Source of the DNA: Sulfitobacter mediterraneus
GTDB lineage: Bacteria > Pseudomonadota > Alphaproteobacteria > Rhodobacterales > Rhodobacteraceae
Assembly (NCBI RefSeq): GCF_003054325.1
Contig: NZ_QBKU01000013.1
Span: 55,917 to 119,916, forward strand
Reading direction: 5' to 3'
DNA: 64,000 nt
The position numbers and the translations under genes are program-made. Each line of letters starts with the position of its first letter. Position 1 is the first letter of the stretch. The notes beneath the pieces are model-generated. The model saw nothing but the letters and a program-made list of their open reading frames with translations. It searched no databases and was not told the origin of the DNA. This document shows, piece by piece, positions 43,798 to 52,809 of the stretch.

Positions 43798-43805
43798 GAC
43801 GTCCA

Positions 43806-44837
43806 ATGTCTGCCTCCCAATCACAAATGCGCCGTGAAGTTCTTGAAATTCCTGTCGCTGTGGACCGTTTGCTGCAAAATGGCGGCGCTGATATTTCCCG
43901 TTCGGCGGATGCTATGCGCGCCCGTTCACCGGCCTTTATGGTCAGCGTTGCGCGCGGGTCTTCTGACCATGTTGCGACCTACCTGAAATATGCGTCCGAA
44001 CTGCTTATGGGCACGCCCATCGCATCCATTGGACCCTCGGTTGCTTCGATCTATCATCGCAAACTGGCCCTCGAGGGGGCCGTGTGCCTGTCCGTGTCGC
44101 AGTCGGGCAAAAGCCCGGACATTGTGCAGATGGCCAAGATGGCCCGCGAAGGCGGCGCGTTGTCCATCGCCATGACCAACGACCCGGGTAGCCCCTTGGC
44201 GCAGGTGTCAGATCACACATTGAACCTGCATGCCGGGCCAGAGATCAGCGTGGCCGCCACCAAGACTTTCGTGAACTCCGCCGTTGCGGGTATTTGGTTG
44301 CTGGCAGAATGGTCCGAAGATGACGCGCTGCGCAATGCCATCCGCAACCTGCCCACGGCACTGGAAAAGGCCGCAAGAAACGACTGGCCCGAAGTGCGAC
44401 AGGCCCTGTCCGGGCGCGGTTCGATTTTTTGTCTTGGACGCGGAACAACAAACGCCATCTCCAACGAGGCGGCTCTGAAATTCAAGGAAACCTGCCAAAT
44501 CCACGCCGAAAGCTATTCCTCTGCCGAGGTTTTGCACGGACCCGTCTCTATCGTTGACGGTGGCTTTCCCGTGATCGCCTTGGGCGCGAAAGACGAGGCC
44601 GAAACCGCACTTGCCGCCGTTGCCGATGAGATCGCAGCCAAAGGTGCCACCGTTTTTGCAACCAGCGACAAGGTGCAAAAGGCGACCTCTTTGCCTGCCG
44701 TTCGGACCGGCCATGCATTGACCGATCCTATCGCCCTGATCGCAAGCTTTTACGCGATGGTCGAACAAACGGCCGCGTCCCGTGGCATCAATCCAGACAC
44801 CCCGCGCCATCTGAAAAAGGTGACTGAAACCGTATGA
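43806..44837 (+). CDS. SIS-domain glucosamine-6-phosphate deaminase (NagB-II type)
   Basis: 343 residues comprising two SIS domains, the isomerase half of GlmS without the glutaminase. 'SPAFMVSVARGSSDHVATYLKYASELLMGTPIASIGPSVASIYH' and 'LSVSQSGKSPDIVQMAKMA' form the sugar-phosphate site, and 'FKETCQIHAESYSSAEVLHGPVSIVDGGFPVIALG' and 'NPDTPRHLKKVTETV' the C-terminal GlmS-like loop. It would convert glucosamine-6-phosphate to fructose-6-phosphate and ammonia. It begins 8 bp after nagR and overlaps nagA by ATGA. Confidence 0.87.
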   Translation: MSASQSQMRREVLEIPVAVDRLLQNGGADISRSADAMRARSPAFMVSVARGSSDHVATYLKYASELLMGTPIASIGPSVASIYHRKLALEGAVCLSVSQSGKSPDIVQMAKMAREGGALSIAMTNDPGSPLAQVSDHTLNLHAGPEISVAATKTFVNSAVAGIWLLAEWSEDDALRNAIRNLPTALEKAARNDWPEVRQALSGRGSIFCLGRGTTNAISNEAALKFKETCQIHAESYSSAEVLHGPVSIVDGGFPVIALGAKDEAETALAAVADEIAAKGATVFATSDKVQKATSLPAVRTGHALTDPIALIASFYAMVEQTAASRGINPDTPRHLKKVTETV

Positions 44838-45997
44838 GCGACATCACCAAAGCTTTTGTTGGCGCAAAAATCCATGATGGCCGCACCATCTATGTCGATC
44901 ACGCTCTGGTGGTTGGCAAAGGGGAGGTGCTGTGCCTGCGCCCGCGTGACAGCCTCCCTCAGGGATGCCCAACTGAGGTGCTGCAAGGAGGGACCATCAT
45001 GCCCGGCTTTGTGGACCTCCAAGTCAACGGCGGCGGCGGGTTGATGTTCAATGACGATCAATCCGTCGCAGCATTGCGCACCATTGCGCAGGCCCATCGG
45101 GCAACGGGGACGGCTGCGATATTACCCACCCTGATCACGGACACCGCAGAACGCACCCGCAGGGCCATTGACGCGGTCGAACAGGCGATCGCGGAACGGG
45201 TCGGGGGAATTGTCGGCATTCACCTTGAGGGGCCGCATCTGTCAGTTGCCCGCAAGGGCGCCCATGATCCAAACCTTATTCGGACAATGACAGACGAAGA
45301 TCTCGCGATCCTCCTTGGCGCGGCGGACCGACTGCCCAATGTTATGGTCACGCTTGCACCGGAAAGCGCATCCTGCGCCCAGATCAAAGTGCTGTCCGAT
45401 GCGGGGATCGTTGTATCGCTTGGTCACACTGACGCTGATTTCGCGATCTGCATGGACGCGTTTGATGCCGGTGCGCGCTGCGTGACGCATCTGTTCAACG
45501 CGATGAGCCAGATGGGAAGCCGCGAACCCGGATTGGTCGGTGCGACCCTCATGCGCGACGACGTACATGCCGGACTTATCGCGGACGGTATCCACGTGCA
45601 TCCCGCCACCATACGCGCCGCCTTGGCCGCCTGCGGGGAGTCCGAGCGGATCTTTCTGGTGACGGATGCGATGGCAACGGCCGGTTCTTCCATTCAGACG
45701 TTTTCGATCAACGGAAGAGACGTATTTCGAAAAGACCAGCGCCTCACATTGGCGGATGGCACCTTGGCAGGGGCCGACCTTGAAATGCCCCGCGCGATTG
45801 CTGTGATGCGGGATCAGGTCGGCGATAACGAGACCCAGGCATTGCGCCGGGCAACATCGGCGCCGACCGCCCTGCTGAGGGAGCCGGCACAACTTGGTCA
45901 GCTTGCGCAGGGACTGGAGACCGTTGTTCATTGCAGTGATGATTTTACTTCGATCAGCAGGCTTCACATGAACGATCCAGCGCTCGCCGAAAAGTGA
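44834..45997 (+). CDS. nagA: N-acetylglucosamine-6-phosphate deacetylase
   Basis: 387 residues, amidohydrolase superfamily. 'IMPGFVDLQVNGGGGLMFNDD', 'GIHLEGPHLSVARKGAHDPNLI' (metal Glu), 'IVVSLGHTDADFAICMDAFDAGARCVTHLFNAMSQMGSREPGLVG' (two His ligands), 'GLIADGIHVHPATIRAAL' and 'LVTDAMATAG' (catalytic Asp). The HxH of related hydrolases is 'DLQVNGGGG' here, as normal for NagA. It removes acetate from GlcNAc-6-phosphate. It is the last gene of the nagR operon. Confidence 0.93.
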   Translation: MSDITKAFVGAKIHDGRTIYVDHALVVGKGEVLCLRPRDSLPQGCPTEVLQGGTIMPGFVDLQVNGGGGLMFNDDQSVAALRTIAQAHRATGTAAILPTLITDTAERTRRAIDAVEQAIAERVGGIVGIHLEGPHLSVARKGAHDPNLIRTMTDEDLAILLGAADRLPNVMVTLAPESASCAQIKVLSDAGIVVSLGHTDADFAICMDAFDAGARCVTHLFNAMSQMGSREPGLVGATLMRDDVHAGLIADGIHVHPATIRAALAACGESERIFLVTDAMATAGSSIQTFSINGRDVFRKDQRLTLADGTLAGADLEMPRAIAVMRDQVGDNETQALRRATSAPTALLREPAQLGQLAQGLETVVHCSDDFTSISRLHMNDPALAEK

Positions 45998-46039
45998 GGC
46001 CGAGATCGCAATTCAGCACTGAAATTTCTCAAGAGATCA

Positions 46040-46363
46040 ATGAAGCGCCACGGCCGCCCTCAAATTCTGGTGACCGAAAAACTACGATCTTACGGAGTGG
46101 CAATGAAGACAGTTGGCAATACGGATAGGCGGGAAACTGGCCGCTGGATGAAAAATCGGGCGGATAACTCGTACCTGCCATTCCGACGACGAGAACAAGC
46201 CATGCAACGGTTCCGCAGCATGCGAAGTTTGCAGAAATTCGTCGCCGTTCATGCTTCCGTCTGCAACCATTTCAATCAGGAGCGCGCACTCCACAGCAGA
46301 GATAATTTCAAGTTAAACCGCGATGCCGCTCTCGCCGAATGGCGCGGCCTTTGCGCGGGATAA
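46040..46363 (+). pseudogene. IS6-family transposase remnant (C-terminal half)
   Basis: 107 codons open, corresponding to the C-terminal half of an IS6-type transposase: 'HGRPQILVTEKLRSYGVAMKTVGNTDRRETGRWMKNRADNSYLPFRRREQAMQRFRSMRSLQKFVAVHASVCNHFNQERALHSRDNF'. The N-terminal helix-turn-helix and first catalytic Asp are missing. The second catalytic Asp (usually VTDKL) is Glu and the Glu of NRAENS is Asp, so it is inactive. No terminal inverted repeats are recognisable in 45998-46504, and 46364-46504 holds nothing I can name. It is a different IS6 lineage from the element at 59258. Confidence 0.85.
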
Positions 46364-46504
46364 AGCAGCGGTACACTGCCACTCTAAAGGCTCGCTCAAA
46401 TCCGTCTGACATCGCCCACCGTACGAATACATTTGCAATATCTGGACGTCTGAGCCAGATCGTTTCATCTTGAATTCGATCCGCCAGATGCCGGGACTGA
46501 ACAC

Positions 46505-47269
46505 CTAAACAGAGAAAAGGTCCTTGCTGAGCCTGTTGGCCGCGTCTTGAATCAAATTCACCTGAGAAATCAATAGATCAATAGACAGCCTTTGAGTTGG
46601 GCCGTGCATGGCAAGGGCCGCAACAAACCGGCCTCTTGTATCAGTTATTGGAACAGCCAAGGCAATCATGCCTTCCAGAAACTCTTCGCGGTCGAGCGAA
46701 TACCGCAGCTTTCGCACCTCCACCAATTCATCTAGCAAAGTTTCCGCCGAAATATGCGTCTGGCCAGTCATGCGTTCGAAGTTCAAGCTGCGAACCAGAT
46801 TTTCCCTTTGTTTCGGCGGTAGACTGGCGAGAAAACACTTGCCGCTTGCTGTGCAATGAAACGGAACGTTGGTGCCGATTGGCAGCTGAATGCGAAAGGC
46901 CCAGTCCGTTTCAACCCTGTCCAGATATCGCATGCCCCCGTCTTCTGGAACAACATAGTTAACAGTTTCGCCGACCTTCGCGGCAAGGTCATTTAGGATC
47001 TGATGCCGCGCGATGTGGTCTCTGGAGCTATGAATAAGGCCCGACCCGAGTTCCCGCAGCCTTCTGGCAACTTGATATTTCTTCGAATTCCCAAGCCGCG
47101 CGATGAAACCGTTCTCTTCCAAAGTGGTACAAAGACGATGGACCGTTTGTTTGGGAAGGTTGAGGGATTCATTTATCTCGCTTGCAGTCATTGCATGATC
47201 GTTTCGCCCCAGAATTTCAAGAATGAGAAGTGTTCGGAGGTTTGTTGGAATCCGTTCTGATGAAGTCAA
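46505..47269 (-). CDS. hpsR: IclR-family regulator of the DHPS module
   Basis: 254 residues. The N-terminal winged helix ('NLRTLLILEILGRNDHAMTASEINESLNLPKQTVHRLCTTLEENGFIARLGNSKKYQVARRL') precedes the IclR effector domain ('ETVNYVVPEDGGMRYLDRVETDWAFRIQLPIGTNVPFHCTASGKCFLASLPP', 'SLDREEFLEGMIALAVPITDTRGRFVAALAMHGP'). It is divergent from a GMC oxidoreductase and a TRAP/hps operon; IclR regulators also sit beside hps genes elsewhere. The symbol is contextual. The likely ligand is DHPS, sulfolactate or a related C3 compound. Confidence 0.75.
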   Translation of the reverse strand: MTSSERIPTNLRTLLILEILGRNDHAMTASEINESLNLPKQTVHRLCTTLEENGFIARLGNSKKYQVARRLRELGSGLIHSSRDHIARHQILNDLAAKVGETVNYVVPEDGGMRYLDRVETDWAFRIQLPIGTNVPFHCTASGKCFLASLPPKQRENLVRSLNFERMTGQTHISAETLLDELVEVRKLRYSLDREEFLEGMIALAVPITDTRGRFVAALAMHGPTQRLSIDLLISQVNLIQDAANRLSKDLFSV

Positions 47270-47337
47270 GACAAGGCCCTCGGGAAAAAATAGTGCATTT
47301 CTATCGAATCAGTGTACTGTCATTTTTCACTATAAAC

Positions 47338-47352
47338 GAGACCAAAAGTCTC
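47338..47352. promoter_or_regulatory. Inverted repeat in the IclR-GMC divergent region
   Basis: GAGAC-CAAAA-GTCTC followed by a T6 run (47354-47359), 25 bp before the GMC start codon. The 15-bp length and A-rich centre resemble IclR-type operators. It could also form a small hairpin in the GMC leader. The choice between operator and RNA element is open. Confidence 0.4.
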
Positions 47353-47377
47353 ATTTTTTGAACAATAAGGGCGAATT

Positions 47378-48979
47378 TTGGAATTTGACTTCATCATAGT
47401 TGGCGCGGGGTCGGCGGGATGTGCGCTTGCCAACCGTCTTTCCGAAAGTGGAAAGCACTCGGTCGCGTTGCTTGAGGCGGGCCCGCGTGACCGCAATCCA
47501 TGGATCCATATTCCTGTCGGGTATTTTAAAACAATGGGCAGCCCCGGAGCCGATTGGCGTTACGAAACCCAAGCAGATCCGGGCCTCGCTGGTCGTTCCA
47601 TTCCATGGCCGCGGGGCAGAGTTCTGGGCGGCTCAAGTTCGATCAACGGGTTGCTGTATGTCCGGGGCCAGCCGCAGGACTACGACGGCTGGGCACAGCT
47701 CGGTTGCACCGGTTGGGGCTGGGATGAGGTCTTGCCGTTTTTCAAACGCTCGGAGAACTGGGAAGGCGAAGATCGCTCGGGCCTTCGCGGAAAAGACGGG
47801 CCATTGTCCGTCCAAAACTCCAGATTGAACCGTGAAGTTGTTGATCTTTGGATCGATGCGGCCGAGGCTTCTGGATTTCGGCGCAATGCAGATTACAATG
47901 GGGAAGATCAAGAGGGGGTTGGTTACTTTCAACTGACCATGCGCGACGGGTTCCGCTGCTCTTCTGCGGTTGCCTATCTGAAACCGGCACGCGGCAGGAA
48001 GAACCTCGAGATCATCACCAATGCCCAGACGGAGAAAGTCCTGATCAAAGACGGACGGGCAGTGGGCGTCAGGGCCAGAGTTAACGGCAAGATGACCAAC
48101 ATTGGGGCACGCAACGAGGTGATCCTCTCGGCCGGATCGATCGGCAGCCCGCAGATCCTGATGCTCTCTGGTGTTGGTGACGGCGACGAGCTGGCCAAAC
48201 ACGGCATTCAGGTTCAGAAAGAGCTGGCAGGTGTTGGTAAGAATCTGCAAGACCATTTGCAGGCGCGTCCCGTTTTCAAAACCGATCTGTCGACGATCAA
48301 CACAGAGATCAACAATATCTTCAAACAAGGCATGATCGCGCTGCGTTATGCTGCCAATCGCAGTGGGCCAATGGCGATGGCTGTCAGCCTCGGAACTGGA
48401 TTTGTCAAAACAGAAGAGCATCTGGAAACAGCTGATATCCAGTTCCATATTCAACCGTTTTCAGCAGACAAACCCTCGGACGGCCCGCACAAGTTTTCGG
48501 CCTTTACCGCCAGCGTGCTGCAAATGCGCCCCGAAAGCGCCGGGCACCTGGAACTTCGGTCGGCGAATATGGATGACCATCCGCTTATTCACCCCAATTA
48601 TCTGGCGACGGACACCGACTGCCGGACAATCGTAAAGGGCATTCAGATCGCGAGAAAAATCGCCCAGTTCGAGCCGCTGAAATCGCATGTAACTGAAGAA
48701 CATGCCCCAGGGCCGGGCGTTGGAGTTGATGATGAAGCAGCAATACTGGATTGGGCACGTCGCACGGCTGTGACGATCTACCACCCAACGGGCACCTGCA
48801 AGATGGGCACCGATTCCATGGCCGTCGTCGATCCGCGTCTGCGGGTGCATGGCATTAAAGGGCTACGCGTTGCGGACGCGTCCATCATGCCGCGCATCGT
48901 CAGCGGGAACACCAACGCGCCGGCCATAATGATCGGCGAAAAGGCGAGCGACCTCATTCTTGAGGATGCACGCCAATGA
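47378..48979 (+). CDS. GMC-family FAD oxidoreductase (choline-dehydrogenase-like), TTG start
   Basis: 533 residues. N-terminal 'FDFIIVGAGSAGCALANRLSESG' binds FAD, 'WPRGRVLGGSSSINGLLYVRGQPQDYDGWAQLGCTGWGWDEVLPFFKRSE' is the GMC signature 1, 'VILSAGSIGSPQILMLSGVG' signature 2, and catalytic His and Asn lie in 'IYHPTGTCKMG' and 'VSGNTNAPAIMIGEKASDLI'. An in-frame TAA at 47366-47368 forces the start downstream, and TTG at 47378 (AAGGGCG upstream) is the only candidate that keeps the FAD motif. It oxidises an alcohol. As it lies inside the DHPS gene set and away from bet genes, the substrate is probably not choline. Confidence 0.85.
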   Translation: MEFDFIIVGAGSAGCALANRLSESGKHSVALLEAGPRDRNPWIHIPVGYFKTMGSPGADWRYETQADPGLAGRSIPWPRGRVLGGSSSINGLLYVRGQPQDYDGWAQLGCTGWGWDEVLPFFKRSENWEGEDRSGLRGKDGPLSVQNSRLNREVVDLWIDAAEASGFRRNADYNGEDQEGVGYFQLTMRDGFRCSSAVAYLKPARGRKNLEIITNAQTEKVLIKDGRAVGVRARVNGKMTNIGARNEVILSAGSIGSPQILMLSGVGDGDELAKHGIQVQKELAGVGKNLQDHLQARPVFKTDLSTINTEINNIFKQGMIALRYAANRSGPMAMAVSLGTGFVKTEEHLETADIQFHIQPFSADKPSDGPHKFSAFTASVLQMRPESAGHLELRSANMDDHPLIHPNYLATDTDCRTIVKGIQIARKIAQFEPLKSHVTEEHAPGPGVGVDDEAAILDWARRTAVTIYHPTGTCKMGTDSMAVVDPRLRVHGIKGLRVADASIMPRIVSGNTNAPAIMIGEKASDLILEDARQ

Positions 48980-49124
48980 ATAAGTGGGATGAAAAGCAAG
49001 ATTTCTTGCCGGGCGGGGCTCTTCCTTCGTCTGGCCAACAACGGATCACTGCCAGGTATGTGCCTTCGCCTTTGGCAGCAAAGAAAACGAACAGCGAAGG
49101 CAATAAAACTAGGGAGGAACTTTG

Positions 49125-50219
49125 ATGTTCAAACTAAAGTACATAGCAGCTGGTGTAACAGCACTGGCACTCACCGCATCGGCCGCGATGGCTGAAAAAG
49201 TACTGCGTATCCAGTCGGTTCTGCCAAGCACAGCTGACGAAGTTTTCATGTTGAATGAGTTCGGCAAAGACGTGGCGGATCTCACTGGCGGCTCACTGAC
49301 GATCGAAGTATTGCCGGCGGGTGCCGTTGTTGGCCCACGTGACATTATGGATGCGGTTGACGCCGGTCTTGTTGAGGGCGGCTTTGCCTGGACCCACTAT
49401 TGGGGCGGCAAGCATGTGGCGGCCAACCTGTTTGGCGCTCCTGTTGCCGGTGCCGGGGTCGGTATGGACAACATCGCGTTCCTGAGCTGGTTTCAGTACG
49501 GTGGCGGCAAAGAACTGTATGACCGTCTGTGGGGCGAAATGGGCGTGAACGTGAAAGGCTTCATGCTTCAGCCCGTTGGTCCCGAAGCTTTGGGTTGGTT
49601 CCCCAAGCCAATCGAATCCATGGATGACTTCCGTCAAATGCGTTTCCGTGCTCCTCCAGGAATGGTTGGCGCAGCCTATGCTGAAATCGGTGTTCCAGCC
49701 GTAGCAATGGGCGGCGGTGATATCCTGCCAGCTTTGGAAAAAGGCACAATCGACGCGGCCGAATGGTGCTGCCCGAAGCCTGACTCTGTCTTTGGTTTCC
49801 AGAAAGTGCTCAAGCATTACTACCTGCAAGGCTTGCACCAGGTCGTCGTGAACGCCGACATGTACGTGAACCTCGACTTCTACAATGATCTGACCGACCT
49901 TGAAAAGAAAGCTCTGGAAGTTGCAGCAAACGCATCACTGTCAAAGTCGATGTCTTACCGTATCTACGAAAACGGCAAGGCGCTGAAGGATCTGACCGAC
50001 AACCACGGTGTTATCCTTGAAGACACACCAGCGGACTACTTCACCGAGTATATGGCCGCTGCCAAGAAATCGCTGCAGGCCGCTGCTGACGAAAACGCGT
50101 TCTTTGCCGAAGTGTGGCAATCTCAGAAAGACTTTGCAGACATCGCAGTTCCTTTCTGGGCAGGTGCGCAAGCCTCAAACGCAAGTTTGGGTAAGGCGCA
50201 CGCTGACTCGCTGAAATAA
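49125..50219 (+). CDS. hpsK: TRAP transporter solute-binding protein (DctP type, probably HpsK)
   Basis: 364 residues from the ATG at 49125 with GGGAGGA upstream. The signal peptide is 'MFKLKYIAAGVTALALTASAAMA'. DctP-family features include 'LRIQSVLPSTADEVFMLNEFGKDVADLTGGSLTIEVLPAGAVVGPRDIMDAVDAGLVEGGF', the conserved Arg in 'DFRQMRFRAPPGMVG' that binds a carboxylate or sulfonate, and 'GTIDAAEWCCPKPDSVFGFQKVLKHYY'. It captures an organic acid in the periplasm. Position ahead of hpsN, hpsO and hpsP makes DHPS the likely ligand. Confidence 0.88.
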   Translation: MFKLKYIAAGVTALALTASAAMAEKVLRIQSVLPSTADEVFMLNEFGKDVADLTGGSLTIEVLPAGAVVGPRDIMDAVDAGLVEGGFAWTHYWGGKHVAANLFGAPVAGAGVGMDNIAFLSWFQYGGGKELYDRLWGEMGVNVKGFMLQPVGPEALGWFPKPIESMDDFRQMRFRAPPGMVGAAYAEIGVPAVAMGGGDILPALEKGTIDAAEWCCPKPDSVFGFQKVLKHYYLQGLHQVVVNADMYVNLDFYNDLTDLEKKALEVAANASLSKSMSYRIYENGKALKDLTDNHGVILEDTPADYFTEYMAAAKKSLQAAADENAFFAEVWQSQKDFADIAVPFWAGAQASNASLGKAHADSLK

Positions 50220-50233
50220 AACCAGCCTTTGGT

Positions 50234-50265
50234 GCGGGGCCCATGCGGCCCCGCGCTTCATTTTT
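50234..50265 (+). terminator. Stem-loop with short T-run between TRAP binding-protein and permease genes
   Basis: GCGGGGCC (50234-50241) and GGCCCCGC (50247-50254) form a perfect 8-bp stem with a 5-nt loop, followed by GCTTCATTTTT ending at 50265. It looks like a leaky intrinsic terminator, which would let the binding protein be made in excess over the permease. Confidence 0.6.
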
Positions 50266-50331
50266 GGCAAGGGCAGGTGCCTTTTCCCAAAATGAAGACC
50301 CAAAAAGGGCTCTGATAAAGGGAGAAGAGGG

Positions 50332-52806
50332 ATGGCCGCAGACGAGGTGAACCCGGATGAGCTCGAAATCGCTGATGAGCTGATCGCGGAACGACGAGCA
50401 GAAGCACCCGGCGAAACACCGGAAGACATGACCGCGTGGCAGCGTCCGATAACAGCGGCGATTGACGTGCTCAACTACCGCGCAGGCCAGCTGATCGCGC
50501 TTTTGATGGTGCCGCTGATCGTTGTCGTGGTTTTTGAAGTCATCTCTCGCAACTCATTTTCCATTCTCCAGAACGCTGGCTTTGAAGACCTTGCGCGCTC
50601 GCTTGGTCTTGGCCCGACACTGTGGGTCTATGACACCAGCCGAATGTTAGCAGGTGTTCTGTTCATGGCGGCGGCAGGTTACGGCCTAATGCGCGGAGTA
50701 CATATCCGCGCCGATTTCCTTTACCGCAATTGGACAGACAAGACGCAAGCGACCGTCGATGCGACGCTCTATCTTTTGTTCTTCATGCCTTCGATGATAT
50801 TTTTTACAATCGTCGCAAGCGAGTTCTGGTGGCTTGCCTTCTCGAGAGGCGAGACCATGCAGATCGACAGCGCATGGGGGCCGCTCTTATGGCCAGCGCG
50901 CTTGGCAATGCCTGTCGGTGGACTTTTGTTAGCGTTGCAAGGCATTCCGGAAATTTTCCGCGCATTTCACAAGATGGGGAAGGAGCGGGAAAGATGGTTC
51001 CTGAGGGCATTGCCGATCTATTTGGTCGCATTGATCTGGCTTATTCTCGCGATCTTCACACCAGAGCTTGTGCCGGGTGGCGAGTGGTTCACCGACCTTA
51101 TGAAAGCAAAGCCCAACCTGTCCAAACCCACCATTGGACTGATCATGCTTGGCGCGATGCTTTTCGTGATTTTCATCGGCTTTCCGATATCGTTCACACT
51201 GATTTTTCTTGCGTTCGTTTTCGGCATCTGGGGCGCAAACTTTAAACTGACCACCCTGTTGATGACACTGAACACCAACTCCACAATGCTGAACGACCAG
51301 CTGATGGCAGTACCTTTGTTCGTCCTAATGGGGATCGTGATGGAATCTGCTGGTTTAATGGAGCGGTTGTTCGCTTCAATCCAGATGATCATGGCCCGCG
51401 TCCGCGGGGCTCTGTTCATCGCGGTGTTGATCGTTTCGACCATCTTTGCTGCGGCAACGGGCATTGTTGGGGCATCAGTGACCCTTCTTGGGATCATGGC
51501 GGGCGCGACGATGAGCCGGTCAGGCTATAACGTGCAACTTGCGGCGGGAACGATCACTGCGGGCGGCACGCTTGGCATTCTGATTCCACCTTCGATCATG
51601 TTGATCGTGATGGGCCCGGTCTTGGAAGTGTCAACGCTCGACCTGTTCCGAGGGGCCTTCATCCCCGGCGCGCTGCTGGCGTCGCTGTATCTGATCTACA
51701 CCCTCGGAAGGTGCTGGTTGAACCCTGAGCTGGGACCGATCCTCGCTGAAGAAGACCAACCAGACACCTCGAACTTCTATGGTGCTGAAGTCGCGTTGAT
51801 CTGTCTGGGCGTGCTGACGATTTGCCGCGTCTTCGGCTTGAGTTTGGGCGGAGCCTTTGGCGGAACCATTCCATTTGCCGGTCTGATTGTCTTGGGCGTC
51901 ACGCTCGCGGGGGCCTATGGCGCCTATCGAAAGCTAAGCACTTTACGTCTGGTTCTGCCAATTGCGGTGGCATTCCATCTTTATATGGTATTCGCCAATG
52001 TCGGCGCGGATGGTGGCCTGCCGATCTGGTCGATCACCTTAGCGGTATTCATCCTTTTGCTGGCCTATCTCGGCCGGGTGATCTACCGCGCGGAGTCAGT
52101 TGACAGCTTTTACTTCTCCGACCTTTGGGATGAGTTTTTCGCCGGCCTCATGCCGCCTACGATCCTGATCTCATTTGCTTTGGGCTCGATCCTGCTTGGC
52201 CTTGCGACCCCTGCCGAAGCTGCCGCCATGGGCGCATTCGGAGCGATCCTGCTCTCTATCGGCTATCGCAAGTTCACAATCCCAAGCTTTTTCGACAGCC
52301 TGATCAAGGCGCTTGAAATTACAGTTCTGATCATGTTCCTCGTGGCGGCCTCGAACTTTTTCGGTGCGGAATTCAGCGCGTTGGGCACACCCAAGATGAT
52401 GACCGAGCTGCTCTTGGGCCTCGATATGTCCCCCTATCTGATCCTGATCATCGTGATGGCATTGATCTTTCTTCTTGGGTGGCCACTGGAATGGGTGCCG
52501 ATTGTGTTGATCGTCGTTCCGATCCTGCTGCCAACTGTCGAAGCGTTGGATATCTATGGGTTGGAACGGTACGACCTGATGGTTTGGTTCGGCATTTTGG
52601 TCGCGGTCAACCTGCAAACTGCGTGGCTGTCGCCTCCTGTCGCCCTGTCGGCTTACTTCCTCAAGGGTGTCGTACCCAACTGGGATCTCAAGGATATTTA
52701 CCTTGGCATGATGCAGTTCATGCTGGTTCAACTGCTGGGCCTGGTCCTTCTGTTTCTCTTCCCACAGCTGGTGCTTTGGTTGCCGGCCGTTATGTCAGGA
52801 AACTAA
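50332..52806 (+). CDS. Fused TRAP transporter permease (DctQ-DctM, probably HpsLM)
   Basis: 824 residues. After a 35-residue acidic cytoplasmic tail, residues about 45-225 contain the four helices of the small Q subunit ('LNYRAGQLIALLMVPLIVVVVFEVISRNSF', 'MRGVHIRADFLYRNW'). From about 230 onward is the large M subunit with many helices and the conserved 'FIGFPISFTLIFLAFVFG', 'MGIVMESAGLMERLFASIQMIMARVRGALFIAVLIVSTIFAAATGIVGASVTLLGIMAGATMSRSGYN', 'ATPAEAAAMGAFGAILL' and 'LLGWPLEWVPIVLIVVPI'. It imports the ligand of the preceding binding protein with sodium or proton symport. A middle segment (about 480-590) is longer than in typical DctM. Confidence 0.9.
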   Translation: MAADEVNPDELEIADELIAERRAEAPGETPEDMTAWQRPITAAIDVLNYRAGQLIALLMVPLIVVVVFEVISRNSFSILQNAGFEDLARSLGLGPTLWVYDTSRMLAGVLFMAAAGYGLMRGVHIRADFLYRNWTDKTQATVDATLYLLFFMPSMIFFTIVASEFWWLAFSRGETMQIDSAWGPLLWPARLAMPVGGLLLALQGIPEIFRAFHKMGKERERWFLRALPIYLVALIWLILAIFTPELVPGGEWFTDLMKAKPNLSKPTIGLIMLGAMLFVIFIGFPISFTLIFLAFVFGIWGANFKLTTLLMTLNTNSTMLNDQLMAVPLFVLMGIVMESAGLMERLFASIQMIMARVRGALFIAVLIVSTIFAAATGIVGASVTLLGIMAGATMSRSGYNVQLAAGTITAGGTLGILIPPSIMLIVMGPVLEVSTLDLFRGAFIPGALLASLYLIYTLGRCWLNPELGPILAEEDQPDTSNFYGAEVALICLGVLTICRVFGLSLGGAFGGTIPFAGLIVLGVTLAGAYGAYRKLSTLRLVLPIAVAFHLYMVFANVGADGGLPIWSITLAVFILLLAYLGRVIYRAESVDSFYFSDLWDEFFAGLMPPTILISFALGSILLGLATPAEAAAMGAFGAILLSIGYRKFTIPSFFDSLIKALEITVLIMFLVAASNFFGAEFSALGTPKMMTELLLGLDMSPYLILIIVMALIFLLGWPLEWVPIVLIVVPILLPTVEALDIYGLERYDLMVWFGILVAVNLQTAWLSPPVALSAYFLKGVVPNWDLKDIYLGMMQFMLVQLLGLVLLFLFPQLVLWLPAVMSGN

Positions 52807-52809
52807 CCC

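Noticed and set aside
47378..48979. Choline dehydrogenase betA
   Set aside because: GMC motifs are present, but there is no betB, betI or choline/betaine transporter nearby; context points to another alcohol.
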